Shown here in pieces: positions 23,821 through 36,239 of a DNA stretch of 64,000 bases. Both the position numbers and the translations under genes were made by a program. Below the pieces are notes generated by a model, which saw nothing but the letters and a program-made list of their open reading frames with translations, had not been told where the DNA came from and did no database searches. Positions within the stretch are counted from its first letter, which is position 1, and each line of letters begins with the position of its first letter. Source of the stretch: Styela clava (Eukaryota > Chordata > Ascidiacea > Stolidobranchia > Styelidae); assembly GCF_964204865.1 (NCBI RefSeq), contig NC_135261.1, positions 6,696,001-6,760,000 on the forward strand, given 5' to 3'.

Positions 23821-24524
23821 ATATATTCTGTTTCAAATGTGTGAATGTCAACTGTCATCAATTTTTAATTTTTTTGTTGGAAAATAAACAGAAATGTTAA
23901 TTTAAGGGTAGATTTTAGATAATGTGTGAAAGAGATGTATTAGCAAGTACGGCAGTTGTTTTGAAACTATTTTGTTCCCAAGTAAATAAAGTATTGTGAA
24001 CAACTTTCAAAATATTATTTCAACTTATCAAATATTGGAATTGAGACTTTATTACAGATGGAATATTCTAGTAACAAAACTATATAACAATATTGATTCA
24101 GACAATATATCACAGAAACAAATTGAATTAAATCGCGAGACGAAAATATGTTTTGTTATTGTCAATTGTCACCGTACGCTGTTTTGCTAAGACATATTAA
24201 TAATTCTAACGACGTATTTGGAGTTACAGAAAATTACAAAAGCGCTTTTTTGCAGACTGTGAAATGGATATGATAAACAACAGCTAATAGTTTCGGGTAT
24301 AAAAATAGAGACTGAGGTTAGCAAAGAAGCTTTACTCTTCAGACATTTAAAACGGGTGGATATATTTGGAAAGAAATTCGGACCTTAGTGATTCCGTATT
24401 CCACAATTGTATTACCGCTCAAGTGTTGTGATTGTGACGCAAATAATCTGTTTCAGAGCTAATTGTTTGATTCAGTGATTACCGATTTGTAAATGAATCT
24501 AGGCGCATCAGAAAGGCATAACAG

Positions 24525-27500
24525 CAGTGGCGGCGCGTCAATAGGGCCAACCGGGGCAATGCCCCGGTTGTTTTTTCGGTATATTAAAAAATATTCGAAA
24601 AATTTCTCAATATCGGTTGCACAGACTGTCTACACTAGCCATATTCTCCCGACATGGTTCATTTTTCGCTCGCAAAGCCTTCGCCGAACGTCGACGGGGC
24701 GACGCCGATTTTGCCCCGGTTGCTCGTTGTATATCGTATTCTCTTTTTTATCTTCCACTCGCCGCGTTTGTCTCGTTTGTTTTCTGTTTCTTTTACTAAA
24801 TCATCGGGGCCGATCGGGGATAGCCCCGAAATTATGACGACACAATACCGACGTTTCTTACAACAACGTGTTGACATATTCACGCATTCCTTCTCGTTCG
24901 TTGGTTGCTTGAAGAGTTGATAGTTTCCTCGCCTTCGTTTTTGTCGCTTGTTTCGTTATTTGAATCAGTTAGAGACCTTTAGTCCATTTGCTTTCGATTT
25001 TCCACATTCCTTTTGAGCTCCTCACTTCTTTCCGGCTTCGCATTTCTTAGCCTTAGACCTCATAATGAATAAGGTTGATGCACTACTTCGCACTCCGTTA
25101 TCGCAGCTGCCGCTGGAACAAAAATTAGAGGTACAACGTCTTGGGCCTTATCAACCAAAAAATTGTTCACTGGAACAATCCCATAACGGAGGAAAGCGTC
25201 GGCGTACATTCTGCGCAGAAACTTGGTATAAAAAACACGAATGGTTGTGTTACAGCGAGGAAAAAAAGCATTTTTTTGTTTTTATTGCCTACTTTTTGCT
25301 ACCGTCCGTGACTCACGTTGGTGTAAATTTAGTTTTAGAGATCTTAAACATCTTCCCGAGCGTGCCAGGGATCATCAATCTTCTATGGAGCATCTGGACA
25401 ATGCAGTAAAATACCGAACATTCGGAAATGTTAATATTGCAGCATAGTTGGATGAAGGACGCGCGGTTTCTTTTCGCCGGCACAACCAAAACGTCGAGAA
25501 AAACCGCCATGTTCTCGGTCGATTGATAGATGTTTTGAAGTTCATTGGTTGTCACGAGCTGTCCCTCCGTGGGCACGATGAACGGGCTGGCTCTTCTAAT
25601 AGAGGGGTATTTTTGGATATGGTGGTTTACACCGCATCCCTAGATACAGTAGTGAGAGATCATCTTGATGCCGCAACTGTTTCGAAAGGGACATCTAAGG
25701 ATATCCAAAATGATTTGCTCGACTCAATGTATAAAATTTATTTACAACATTTGGCTCTGGAAATTGAGAATTGCCAGTTCCTTTCGATTCAGTCTGACGA
25801 GACAACTGACATCACGTGCGTTTCCCAACTGGCTGTGATTTTTAGGTTTGTGAAAGATGGTAAACCTACCGAGAGATTTCACAGCTTTGTACCAATCGTT
25901 GATCGCACGGCTTGCGGGATATCGGCTGTACTGAAAGAAGTGTTACAGCCTTACAACGCGAAGTCAAAATTGATAGCTCAAACTTATGACGGCGCGGCAG
26001 TCATGAGTGGGTCGAAACATGGTGTTCAAGTTTATATAAAAAAAGATTTTCCTCATGCGCATTTTTTACATTGTTATGCACACCAATTTAACCTCGTTAT
26101 TAAAAATATGTGTCTTGATACCCCTCTCGTCCGTATATTTTTTGCAAATGTTTCGGGGTTTTCTTCATTTTTTTCCGTTTCGCCGAAGCGCTCTGACCTC
26201 CTTCGCCAGATATATCGCCGCCGTCTCCCAGGCGGAACTTCCAATCACGCGTGGTGCAGGGCGTGTCCGAAATTAGGTCTGAGCTCATTGAGTGTTTCGA
26301 TGGCATTCAGAGCTCTCCGGTTTGGGACGAACGCTCTGTGAGGGAGGCGGCAGGTCCAAAGCGTCTGCTAGAAGATGGTGAGTTTTCATTTTTTCTCCAC
26401 AATATTCTATCACGTGGATGTATTATACGGCGCATTGCAGTCAAGGCTAATGGATGGAGCGTCTGTGCAGTCGTGTATTTCAGACTTCTGCGATGCTGTA
26501 TCTCGTATCCGGGAAACAATAAAATACGACGACACATGGAGTGCTTCTTTACGCCGCGGGCAAACAACGCAGCGTTTGATTTTGTCTGCAAAGGAATGCT
26601 GTGACATTCTGGTGAATCAAATAGGCGATCGTCTGCGCACTGAACACCTTGCCGCGTTCTCTTTGATGAACCCCAAAAATTTTTCAAAATTTGCACGTCA
26701 ATTTCCCATCCATTTGTTGGCTACTGTCTCCAAATTTTACCCCATGATAAACGTGGGTAAATTGGAAAATGAATTGCGATGTCAATCAAACTTTTTTGAA
26801 CATCACATCAACTTGCGCGCTCTATGGGTTCCTCATAGATAACACTCTAGTAACTACCTTTGCGGCGTCTGCAAAATTTCTGGACATCATTTTGACGACG
26901 CCTATTTCTTCCGCCGACGCAGAGCGAACATTCAGCACGCTGAAGCGTATTAAAACGTATCTCAGAAACACAATGAAGCAAGATAGATTAAATTCCTTGG
27001 TTGTTTTATCCATTCACAGAGACGTTATTTCTGAGATGCATGACTTTAATCAGCGCGTTATTGAGCATTTTGCTTCCAAGAAACCGCGGCGTGTTGCATA
27101 TATGTTCAAGCAGTAAAAGTCTAGCAGCATATATATCTATGAGTGAGCGACGCATGTCCTTATCTTTGCATTACCTTTCCTTTCTTAATAGTAACGTTTT
27201 AAACCTTATTTTAGGTTTTGTCTGCTTTCCCGAAGTTTCTGTTAATATGTCATTGTATTTATCTGGGTAAATATTGCCTTTCCCTTTGAAAGAGGTTTCA
27301 AAATAAACTATGTCTATATTTATTAATCCCTTGACTTGGACCGGTTTTAAAGACACTTTCTTATCGTTAAAAATTGTCGCTTTTGCCGATTGGTTGTTAC
27401 CGATGGAATGGTTTTTATACTCATAAAATGATGGGAGAACTTACAGCGCTCATCCTGTCCCCGTAGATGGGGGTGACTTGGTCCCGCAGTAGCTTGCCCC

Positions 27501-27530
27501 GGTTGTCAAAATGACCACGCGCCGCCACTG
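24525..27530 (+). mobile_element. hAT transposon, 3,006 bases, full length but inactive
   Basis: Inverted ends CAGTGGCGGCGCGT (24525) and ACGCGCCGCCACTG (to 27530), with the 8-base target CATAACAG duplicated at 24517-24524 and 27531-27538. Subterminal CCGGGGCAATGCCCCGG and TTGCCCCGGTTG repeats are present. The transposase inside is broken. Arm A' has the unoccupied target (CCTGTTATGCC near 2100), so the insertion followed the arm duplication. GC content is visibly higher than in the flanks. Confidence 0.95.
25065..27116 (+). pseudogene. Broken hAT transposase (TTF zinc finger, DUF4371-like core, hAT dimerisation domain)
   Basis: The reading starts MNKVDALLRTPLSQLPLEQK and contains a TTF-type zinc-finger region (RTFCAETWYKKHEWLCYS). 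It shifts frame at an A-run near 25262 and continues FFCFYCLLF. It meets an in-frame TAG at 25445-25447 and then runs open through the core (QSDETTDITCVSQLAVIFRF, TYDGAAVMSGSKHGVQ, HCYAHQFNLVIKN) to about 26200. Further frame changes near 26250, 26395 and 26770 follow. The C-terminal part (PISSADAERTFSTLKRIKTY ... DRLNSLVVLSIHRD, 26769-27116) is the conserved hAT C-terminal dimerisation domain. The element therefore cannot make its own transposase. Confidence 0.9.
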
Positions 27531-27599
27531 CATAACAGGTAAAGCAATCACATTGAATAAAGCACATTTGATTTTTGAACTGAACTGCTCAAAAATCGG

Positions 27600-27810
27600 C
27601 GCTCCAGAGGTATGTGTACTAATATGAAGGTAACTGATTTTGTTCGCCTACGTTACAACAAGTTGTGTAAAGGGACTGAAGCCTATGGGCAGGGGGTATA
27701 TCTACTTGACTAACAGAGCCTTCCCAAACTCGTAATAGAACTAAAATAAAGAAAATCGGAAAAAAACTGTGGCCTAACCCTGACCTGGTACACATACTAT
27801 GGAAGTACCC
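27600..27810. mobile_element. MITE family 1
   Basis: Ends GGCGCTCCAGAGGTATGTG and CACATACTATGGAAGTACCC. Core segments TTTTGTTCGCCTACGTTACA, ACAAGTTGTGTAAAGGGACTG and AACTCGTAATAGAACTAAAAT match the 6358 and 54158 copies. It lies just upstream of the signal-peptide exon of the plus-strand collagen-F5/8C gene. Confidence 0.78.
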
Positions 27811-28914
27811 AAAAATCTGTATATTTTGTATTGTTTTTATCATTTTTTTACAGCAGTAATGCTTTAATATGAATACTCTGAAACATATTCCGTGTATTTT
27901 TTTCGTGGTGTCGTATGCCACAATTTATGCAACTGGACAGCAACAGCCTTCAGAAAAATGTACATCTTCCATTGCTGCCATTGGAAGCATCGTTAATATG
28001 GTAGATGGGCATATTACGGTAAGAGATTGTGGAGAATGCCAACTAATATCATTTAGGGGTCCTTCGATATTGTGTATCAAACTGCAAATCGTTTCCCCTT
28101 TTCTTCTTATTTCGTATTCACAGTGTTCATTGAACACGAAATCGACCTATGTATTATGAATCGTTTTTCTATTTTGTTGTTGAGCTTCACGTTAGTATTC
28201 TTTTTCTTCTTCTTCTTCTTCTTATGAAAAAAATCGGTTTTCTCTCTAGCGACTGGACCAATTGCTAAAATTAAAGAGATTAAAGATTGTCGCTAGAGGG
28301 CTAGTACTTTCACTAAATTTTCTATGAATCCAATGATATCTTATATTTCATCCAAAATTTCACAGTATTATTTTTTATTCATGGGAACACGTTTTTATTC
28401 ATGGTCTTCACATTTTTTATTCATAGTCTTCGTATCCATATAACTGAGCATTGCTCTCCTGTTTCACTTACCTTGCAAAGAAATATTATTTATATAATGT
28501 TTGTTTAGACCAAACCAAAAGGTGTCACGGGCTCGTCCGTTTCTGACTTAAGTGCCGTTGAGCAAATTGAGAAAAGACTGCGACGAATGAAAGGTAGGAT
28601 ACGGTTAGGTACATCTCAGTTTGTTTTGAACTTTGAGTATTTAGACAATTCGTAGCAGAAACTGCATTTTCACAAAATATTTTTAATTGCGTCTATGTTA
28701 GCAGAAGAACAAAGTGGATTTCGATTTATCAAATAATTTTGACACAGACAAGTTTGTAAACGCATTAAATACTTCAATTCTCATCAAAGCTAGCTGAGAA
28801 AAATTAGAATTCCTGAAATTTGAAATGATAAAATTACTCAATATTCTTGTGTAAAAAAAATTCTATGAAATAAACTTAAAACATCTTATTACTGCAAAAC
28901 AATTCGAAGATTGC

Positions 28915-29240
28915 ACGGCGGATGTCGCATCGTCGTAAGCTTTAGGAAGACACTTGCCATAGCACCTCTGATTCACTTAATGGGTTCGCAGGTTCAAATC
29001 TGGTGGGGAATGATAGGATTGCTGGATTCTTCACCGTTGTAGGCTGGTTTACGTAACCGCTGGTCTGCTACAGCTTTCTCCGCCATCAAGTACATGCATC
29101 TAGAAAAAAAACATGGTGAACGCGTCGTGGACAGTAATCAGATGAGAAGCGTGGTACGCTAATGTTTAACCAGTCTTATCAGGTCCTTAAACCTCTCCTC
29201 GGGATAAAAAGGATATCTTATTCCTATTGAATTAATCTAA
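28915..29240 (+). repeat. tRNA-like SINE, arm A copy
   Basis: Contains a pol III-like box B, GGTTCAAATC at about 28992, preceded by a degenerate box A region (CATCGTCGTAAGCTTTAGGA), then a unique body and an AT-rich tail (GGGATAAAAAGGATATCTTA). The arm A' twin occupies the same intron at 225-505. Confidence 0.6.
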
Positions 29241-29464
29241 CTAAGCCATGAAATTGAACAGGTATGTTATGATATATTTCTTTTGTTTAGAATATTGCTA
29301 CGCTGGAGTTTACAGCGGATACATTCCTATGTCCCACATCAAAGCATCATCCATTCACCATACTATTCCTTTTCGATATCTCCGACTACACAACCCTTTA
29401 GGCGCATGGTGTGCAGCAACAAGTATGTGCTTGTGTCTTAATAGTAATCAATTTCTAATTTGAT

Positions 29465-30190
29465 GTTATGAGTAGAGACAGAGACAAAGATGGTTTGACG
29501 GAATCAGCTATTATGTTTATTATATTTTATTTTGCAATAGTTTAAGTAGCCATAGCTTGGTAATTTCGTAGAATCGTACAAAGCTTTCAGTTCTTTCCTC
29601 AGCTTACACATTTAGTGAATGATCCTTGTTGAGATTGCAAACCAAGTAAACCAATCAGCATATTCTCGACAAATCCAAACATGTTGAAACGTTTAATTTT
29701 TACCTGTCATGGAAAATTTACTTTGCCATGGTCCGAGCCAATACCTACATTATATCATTTTACTATGATACTATGATACAAAAGTAGTAACTATTAGGCC
29801 TCGCGACAGGGTGTTCCAATCAGCTGTCACCAAATTACCTCCGCCCTTTGTCCAACAAAGCTTTATTAATTAGAACGGATTATAATTTATATATCGAACA
29901 AACGGCAATAAACATACTAGAAATCGTCAAAAACACTCCGTTTCATAGTCGATGATTGTAAAATCAAGTGATACTCCTATGTAAACAATTATCCCGATAA
30001 GTTCATTTAGTCTCATGTAACCGCAAATAAAATAAAAATCTTAGATTACATGACCAGGCTCAAACCACATATAAATTAATCTGTCAGTGAAACTCCCAAA
30101 GTATGCACTACTCGCGCATGTCACATCTCTCACGTCACGTCATTCGATGTGTGTTAATAAAATCTTTTTAGGGTTGCAAGGTTCATTTTT
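29465..30190. other. Intron of collagen-F5/8C copy R
   Basis: Lies between the first and second F5/8C exons; nothing recognised besides AT-rich DNA. The similarity to arm A' cannot be followed here because A' leaves the window. Confidence 0.5.
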
Positions 30191-30193
30191 TAG

Positions 30194-30426
30194 TACTCCC
30201 GAAGTAAGGGAACCAAGATGGCGGATACCGGAACTTAGTATGTGTGCCAGGTTAGGTTTAAGCCATAATTTTATTAGAATTTTCTTTATTTTAGTTCTAT
30301 TACCAGTTCGGTGACTAGCCAATTGACTCCCGTAGTATTTGTATCTGAAATTACGGCCTAACCCTAACCTGGTACACATACTACGTCCCGGTGTCCGCTA
30401 TCTTGGTTCACATCTTCGGGAGTACC
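30194..30426. mobile_element. MITE family 1
   Basis: Near-complete element with ends GTACTCCCGAAGTAAGGG and CATCTTCGGGAGTAC, carrying CCAAGATGGCGG, TAGTTCTATTACCAGTTCGG and the inverted ACGTCCCGGTGTCCGCTATC. It lies in an intron of collagen-F5/8C copy R. Confidence 0.8.
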
Positions 30427-31514
30427 CTGTTTTTGTTATGCTCATATTATATTACGTCGTTGCGGTAGATCTAATAATCGGTGAAATAATAAAATAAAAA
30501 TAAATGGTGCTAATAAAAATGTTCACTAGTATTTGTTTCTGAAAATTTCTGAAAAAAAATTTTGGGATATACCAGATAGATATATGTTTTTGTAAAAGTA
30601 TTCCTTACCATAATAGAGATGGAATGTATTGTCTGCCTATGTATCTTCCTTTTCTAATATTTACTAATAATCTAAAATTATTAGTTACTGCCATCTTGGT
30701 GACTCAACACAGAAAAATCAAAATTCCTGCTGTGGTACATTTCCTCAAATTAAGATGGTACAATATTTTGAACGGAAATATTAAATCCAACTATTTTTCA
30801 AATATATTAAGATGATGAGAGCCAATGGCTGCAAGTTGATCTACAAGAACCCACAACTGTGACAGGTCTGTTGACTCAAGGAAGATCGAATTGTTGTAAT
30901 CAGTGGGTAAGATCGTTCAAAGTGTCGTACGGCAACAGTGAGAGTTCATTGGCAATGTACCAAGAAAATGGGGCCACAAAGGTGAATATCTTAACATTAT
31001 ATTTTTTCATTTGTTAGAAAAATGAATATATATATATATTTTCGAAAAGAGAAGGACCAGTTCAAATTAGTGCGTACTTAGTCAGTCGATACAATACACC
31101 GATTCGCAGAATTAACGTTAGCACGCATTAATACCTATTGTTTCATTCGCCAGTCAAAGCAATAATCTTCTGCATAAATCTTGATCGGCTGGACAAGAGT
31201 CTAGACGTTGTTTTGTCGTCACAGGTGAAAAACTACAGTATTTATTATACAATATGCTCGATTAAGCGCCCATAGTTGTAAACAATTAAAACGACCTGCA
31301 GTAAAGAAAAAAAAAATTAGCAATATAATAAAACACAATGAAATGCTTGAATTTCATAAACGTAATTGATTTTTAGATTTTCACTGGGAATCACGACAAG
31401 ACGACAATTAAAGAGAATTGCTTCAGCCAGCCGATTACAGCAAGGTACATCCGGATTCATCCTGTCACTTGGCAGGATCACATCAGCATGAGAATTGAAA
31501 TTCTAGATTGCTGA

Positions 31515-32670
31515 GAATGAGACAGAATGCAGCAGTCTTTATAAATGTGATAATATTACTTGTTCAAATATAAATTTGAATTGTGTACGTGTCTGAATTT
31601 ATTTCTCGCAGGTTTTGAAATATTAAATCCCCGCGCTATTGGGGGTGGTCATGGTTGCGGTGCTCTTTCACGTCACTAAGCGATTCTTGTTGTCACAGGT
31701 CAATTGTGACTGACATCGCTTAGTTGTCGTCAATATACGGAAATTCAATAAATCAAGCATTTGGAAATAACAATTATTGAAAGGTGTGATCTAACAGCCC
31801 AAAATTGTTTTTTTTTATAAATTTTTTGTGCAAATAAAATGGAGGGATTACGGGATTGAAAAATGATGAAAAAACCAAATCATAATAAAGATTAAAATGC
31901 CACAGAACCTCAAAGGAAAGTAGTGTTTTGTCGTAATTATGACAAGACCAATGCCGACATCCCAACGAAAAAAAGGCTTAAACAACAAGTAATTTCCAGT
32001 CACGGGTCAGAAAAATCTTTAACAATTGTCGTTCCCTGGAAAAACAATATAAAAATTAGTTGCCCAACATTTTGGATGTTCCTGAGGAGAACTCTCATTT
32101 TGAATTTGGTGTATATTCGAAAATATTATTTAATTATTCAGTATTATTATAATACGTATTTATGGATATCTTATAAGTTATTCACAATGTGCACAAGCCA
32201 GAGTGCGAGTTGTTCAAAGCGCTGGCTAAGGATTCATTAAAAATTTAGGAATAGGAAACAGAATTTTCAAGTGTAGTTGGGGAGGGATAAAAAGATCCAA
32301 ATGAGGCAAGGTGAAATGAGGCATTACGAAATTTGTCGAAAAAGTATGGGAACCACTGCCATAGTAGTTTCAGTGAATTTGTCGTAGCGAACTAATACAA
32401 ATTATTTATACACTGTTACTCTTTGCTTTCTAATTGTATGGTGCTCTGAAAATCATACCACGCATTCAAGTAGAGTGGTACTCTTAGAATCTCATCACTT
32501 ATTACTATATTATGAATCGAAGCATCACACATAAGGATGCTAAAGTATGATAAGAAAGCAAATTGATCGATACAAAATTTTACAATGACTTCAAGAGATT
32601 GTAATTTTAAACAATATTCAAAGACAATTAAAACCCAATTAAAGAAAGAATTAGAGTCCCCAAATATAAT

Positions 32671-32701
<31 letters not shown>

Positions 32702-35205
32702 GTATAGTATAATAATAAATTTGAAAATTTGAACCTCTCCCTTTTCTTCATAGATCACAATGTAATTGATTCCATTTTGGTAAACGATATTATGGACATC
32801 ACAATTGGTTGCTAAAGTGAAGTATACGACATGTGTTGCTGAACTGATATCACATGTCATCGGCCCCCCTAAGATGTATAAAATCGGTACTTTTTGCTAT
32901 ATGATTTCATAATATGTACCTAATCTACCAATGTATTTTCTTACCCCACGAGCAGTATTTCTGCCTTGTTCCCAAGTTAAGTTAGTAAGTTTTACTTGAT
33001 TAGTTGTAAACGATATAATATATAATGCTTAGCATTATCAAGTTAGGGTACTGTCTATGCCAGGGGTCCGCAACTACTGAGTCGCGACCCAATTTAAATT
33101 TACCATGAATATGAGCATCGCGTCTGTGCAGCGTATTTATGTATAACAACTTTATAAATCTCTGATTATAATTATGAATGTTTCCCCGAGTATACACTTC
33201 CTTATTTACTGCCGTAACATTGGCCAATCAGCATAAGTACAAAATTGAAGTACCAATAAACGTTTCAGAAGCGCTCAGATACTTTTGCCATTCAGACAGT
33301 CTTTCGTGGTTGTGATATTACCTCGTTTTGTCGGTTTTCGCGTGTTATTTGTTATATTTTAGTTGTGTTTTGGTAACTATAAGTCCTAAACTCGCAAAAC
33401 CATTCTTGAAATAAGTACCAATAATTTTGCAATGGTAGAGTGAGGAAGAATTCAAGAGATCAAAAGTCGGGGAAACATTCATTACTTAGTTGTTCGCATT
33501 GTTGCATTGTTCGCATTGTTCGCATTGCAACCATGGCTATGGTGAAATGTGTTCTTGCTGATAACCACGTTTCCGCACTCGCTATCAGTTTGTTTCCAAT
33601 GGAGATTAAATTGAATTTTAAATTTTCTAATGAATGTATTGTTACGATGTATTTCGTGTTTTACCATACGATATTCAGTACTCAAGAAGTACTTGAACCA
33701 AGATGGCAGACAATTCCAATTTTCCTTATTTTAGTTTTATTACGAGTTCGGGAACTAGCTAAGTGTCTCCCGTAGTGTTTGTACTTGGAATTATGCTACT
33801 GGTACACATACTACGCTCCGGTGTTTCCCATCTTGATTCACATATTTCGGGAGTACTCGATATTAAATTATTTTATATCTCTGGCGACAACTTGTGACGT
33901 TAATAGCAGGGACAAACTTTATCACCGAACTGACCGAAATTATAATGTTGAAACTGTCGACTAAATGTAGAGATTGACGTCTATTATCTACTTTTTAGAT
34001 TCCTAACCTCCAGTCGCAGTTGTTTTCTGTGGTTCCGGTACACGCGACTAGGGTTTTGTTTTTTATCAATTCTAAAAAAAACATCGTGTTTTAAAACAAG
34101 GGCTTGTTTTAAATCATTTTTTTTCTGAATTTTTTGTATTTTTTAGTGAAATACCCCTTTCATCGCCGCAAAACTACGCCAAAACGTTGCATTCTGGCAG
34201 CTGCACACGCAGCCGGGATTAAAATTTCAAAAAGTTGTGAGTAAAATTCCTATTTTGACTTTTACTTCTATTGTGTACATTTATCGCTACGTTTGTATCT
34301 CCACCAAAGTCATTAGATTTTAACCGGAATGTTTATCCGAGATATCAGAGAGACATTTTGAGTAAAAAAAATCATGAAACTTAGCTCACGAGTTACTACA
34401 GAAGCAATTAGATCAACGGCAGCCTTCGGCAAAACGAGTGGGTTGCGATAATAAAGAATATGCTTACATCGGCGGCAATCTATCGATATAAACGATGAGA
34501 CACCCTAGCCTAGCCTATGCTAATAGTAAGTAGAGTCCCTGATGCAAAGGCGCCACAACTAATCTATTATGACGCCATATTATGGATTTCGAGTTCATGT
34601 ACTGGCAATATTCTCATAAAATGAAGGCATTAATTATTACGGTTAATACTGTTCGGTTAATTTATTCTTAGCGTACTTTGTTTTTAAGGTTGAAGGTTCG
34701 GTCGCATTTAAATTTTCGCCAGTTGGTTTCGTCGTAGCAGGGTCGTTCACGTAATGGCTTATCGGTTGCATCTTACCGTTCAAACCACTGAACTACAGCT
34801 TGAGAAGGTGTGTATGAGCCTCTAACGATGTTTGTGGCGTTTTGAGGTATTTATTGCAAATAAGAAGCGCTTATCAAGTTTTTACATTCATTTTTCTTTC
34901 AACTTATTCAATACAAAAAAATCAAATAGTGCAGCCAATTGGAACAAATCAGGCAAAAAAACTTAAAAAAACTTTAAAACAATTGTTTTAAAACAATTCC
35001 TTTCAAACAAATCCCTACAAACGACCGTACGTGACTAAAAGTGTTATTGACCGTAGGTAGTGCAGTTTACGTGTAGGTAAACAGATTGTCGATTATTACA
35101 TTTATGAAGTTCATCACAATGATGATCACATTCTTGAAGTTTTCACATTCCTATTTATTTATCGGATTCAAAGTTATATTTGTAATATGAACAACAAAAA
35201 ATGTT
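31515..35205. other. Gene-poor interval between block A and block C'
   Basis: No gene that I can support. It contains a polyadenylation-like AATAAA near 31748 downstream of the F5/8C stop, an (AT)n microsatellite at about 32676-32711, one MITE (33680-33855), and stretches near 32060-32360 and 33061 that resemble eroded hAT-derived repeats (GGGAACCACTGCC; CAGGGGTCCGCAACTACTGAG). Open frames here are short and AT-driven. Confidence 0.55.
33680..33855. mobile_element. MITE family 1
   Basis: Ends CAGTACTCAAGAAGTA and TTTCGGGAGTAC, flanked by ACGATATT on the left and TCGATATT on the right (7 of 8 bases). Carries CCAAGATGGC and TAGTTTTATTACGAGTTCGG. Confidence 0.75.
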
Positions 35206-35209
35206 CGGC

Positions 35210-35318
35210 GCTCCATAAGTATGTGCACCGAGATGGCGCACAACCTGAACTCTAACCTGTACCAACTCCTATATTCAGGTTGTGCACCATCTTGGTACAC
35301 ATATTTTCGGAGGTCCAA
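35210..35318. mobile_element. MITE family 1, short hairpin form
   Basis: About 109 bases, almost all inverted repeat: GGCGCTCCATAAGTATGTGCACCGAGATGGCGCACAACCTGAA against TTCAGGTTGTGCACCATCTTGGTACACATATTTTCGGAGGTCC. AATGTTC lies on both sides, suggesting a target duplication. Confidence 0.75.
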
Positions 35319-36239
35319 AAAATGTTCTCATTAAGTTTCCGCAGTAGATATATTGATGTAGTTGTAAAGAGTGAAATTCTCTTCCGCTACAATAACTTTA
35401 CATATAACAGGATGAAAATCGAAAAGAAACGATTCAGAGTACATTGACAGTGAAGAAACAATAAAATTAAACCAACTCGGCCTTTTTAGCAGCCCATTGG
35501 CATACTTTACTGGATGGAGGCCCTTAAGTGTCAGTTATGTTGACAAAGATAAAACGCGAGATAATACTGCGAGAAAATCAAAGCTTGTTGGCACAAAAAC
35601 AAATTGTTATTAAATATTGAATCCATGGAACACAAAAATATATTAGGTCTATACATTAAAAAGGTTAGTTTACGATAAAAGCAAAATGAACAAAATAGCA
35701 AATTAGTTCATAAATTTCCTTGTAATTATATTTCACAACGTAAGTACAAATAATGGGGTGATGAGTCGTCCAGCATATGAAATGGTATGTTTTTCTGATG
35801 CATGGCAATTCATATAAACGTTTCCCGTTTCATTCTTCTTCGGGTGAGGAACTGTTAAATATATATTTTAGGTAATATTGAAGTTTATATCTAACTAAGG
35901 ATACCAAATTTTATCTCAATCTGTGTTTCACCGAATAAGACATTCGATTTGAAACATGTCTATTCTCATGTACTGACATTTTATTACATAATTACCGCGG
36001 TAGCGCGTAAGTAATTGTGACGTTTCTTTCAGTAATCATCGCAATTACAAAATCGTACATACAATGACCAAGGCTACAACTCGGTCGTTCGAAACTACTG
36101 GACAACAATCAGACCATGAATTTTGAGCTTTGTTGATATATTGTTAACAATATGCGAACGTATAATGCGTGCGCACAAAGTTCATTATCGGTTGAGCAGA
36201 TTTCGCGCCGGTAAATTAGTTTAAATTATGTTTAAAATC

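Larger units (their letters stand above)
18125..29463 (+). repeat. Inverted duplication arm A (right arm)
   Basis: Plus-strand counterpart of arm A' (1-9200). Gene order is zinc-finger copy R, then collagen-F5/8C copy. It is about 2 kb longer than A', mainly because of the 3-kb hAT insertion at 24525-27530, offset by the tandem duplication in A'. Exon sequences of the two arms differ at several percent of positions, so this is an old genomic duplication rather than an assembly artefact; an artefact would be near-identical. Confidence 0.85.
27869..31514 (+). pseudogene. Collagen-like F5/8C-domain protein, copy R (splice-site loss and eroded collagen)
   Basis: Plus-strand partner of copy L. 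Exons by homology: 27869-28042 (signal peptide MNTLKHIPCIFFVVSYATIY, ends DCGECQ), 28509-28593, 29291-29422, 30812-30981, 31377-31514 (stop TGA); all coding phases agree and give about 232 residues. Two lesions stand out. The donor after the first exon, GCCAG|GTAATA in the sister copies, reads GCCAACTAATA, so normal splicing is lost. In the second exon the collagen run is reduced from eight triplets to KPKGVTG, and CVCDLS has become SVSDLS, both Cys to Ser. The F5/8C part is intact: YCYAGVYSGYIPMSHIKASS, GAWCAA, QWLQVDLQEPTTVTGLLTQG, ARYIRIHPVTWQDHISMRIE, ILDC. Use of a downstream start or cryptic donor could still yield product; otherwise it is decaying. Confidence 0.75.

Noticed and set aside
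24493-24920. Open frames at the left end of the hAT element
   Set aside because: They overlap the terminal inverted repeat and each other in several frames; they are incidental to the GC-richer transposon sequence.
26307-26696. 129-residue minus-strand open frame inside the hAT element
   Set aside because: Antisense shadow of the transposase region.
29248-29463. Small gene starting MKLNRYVM
   Set aside because: Only its middle is coding: it is the first F5/8C exon (29291-29422). The apparent start and end are intron sequence read through.
33061-33240. hAT-derived MITE suggested by CAGGGGTCCGCAACTACTGAG
   Set aside because: Only one end is recognisable and no target duplication was found.
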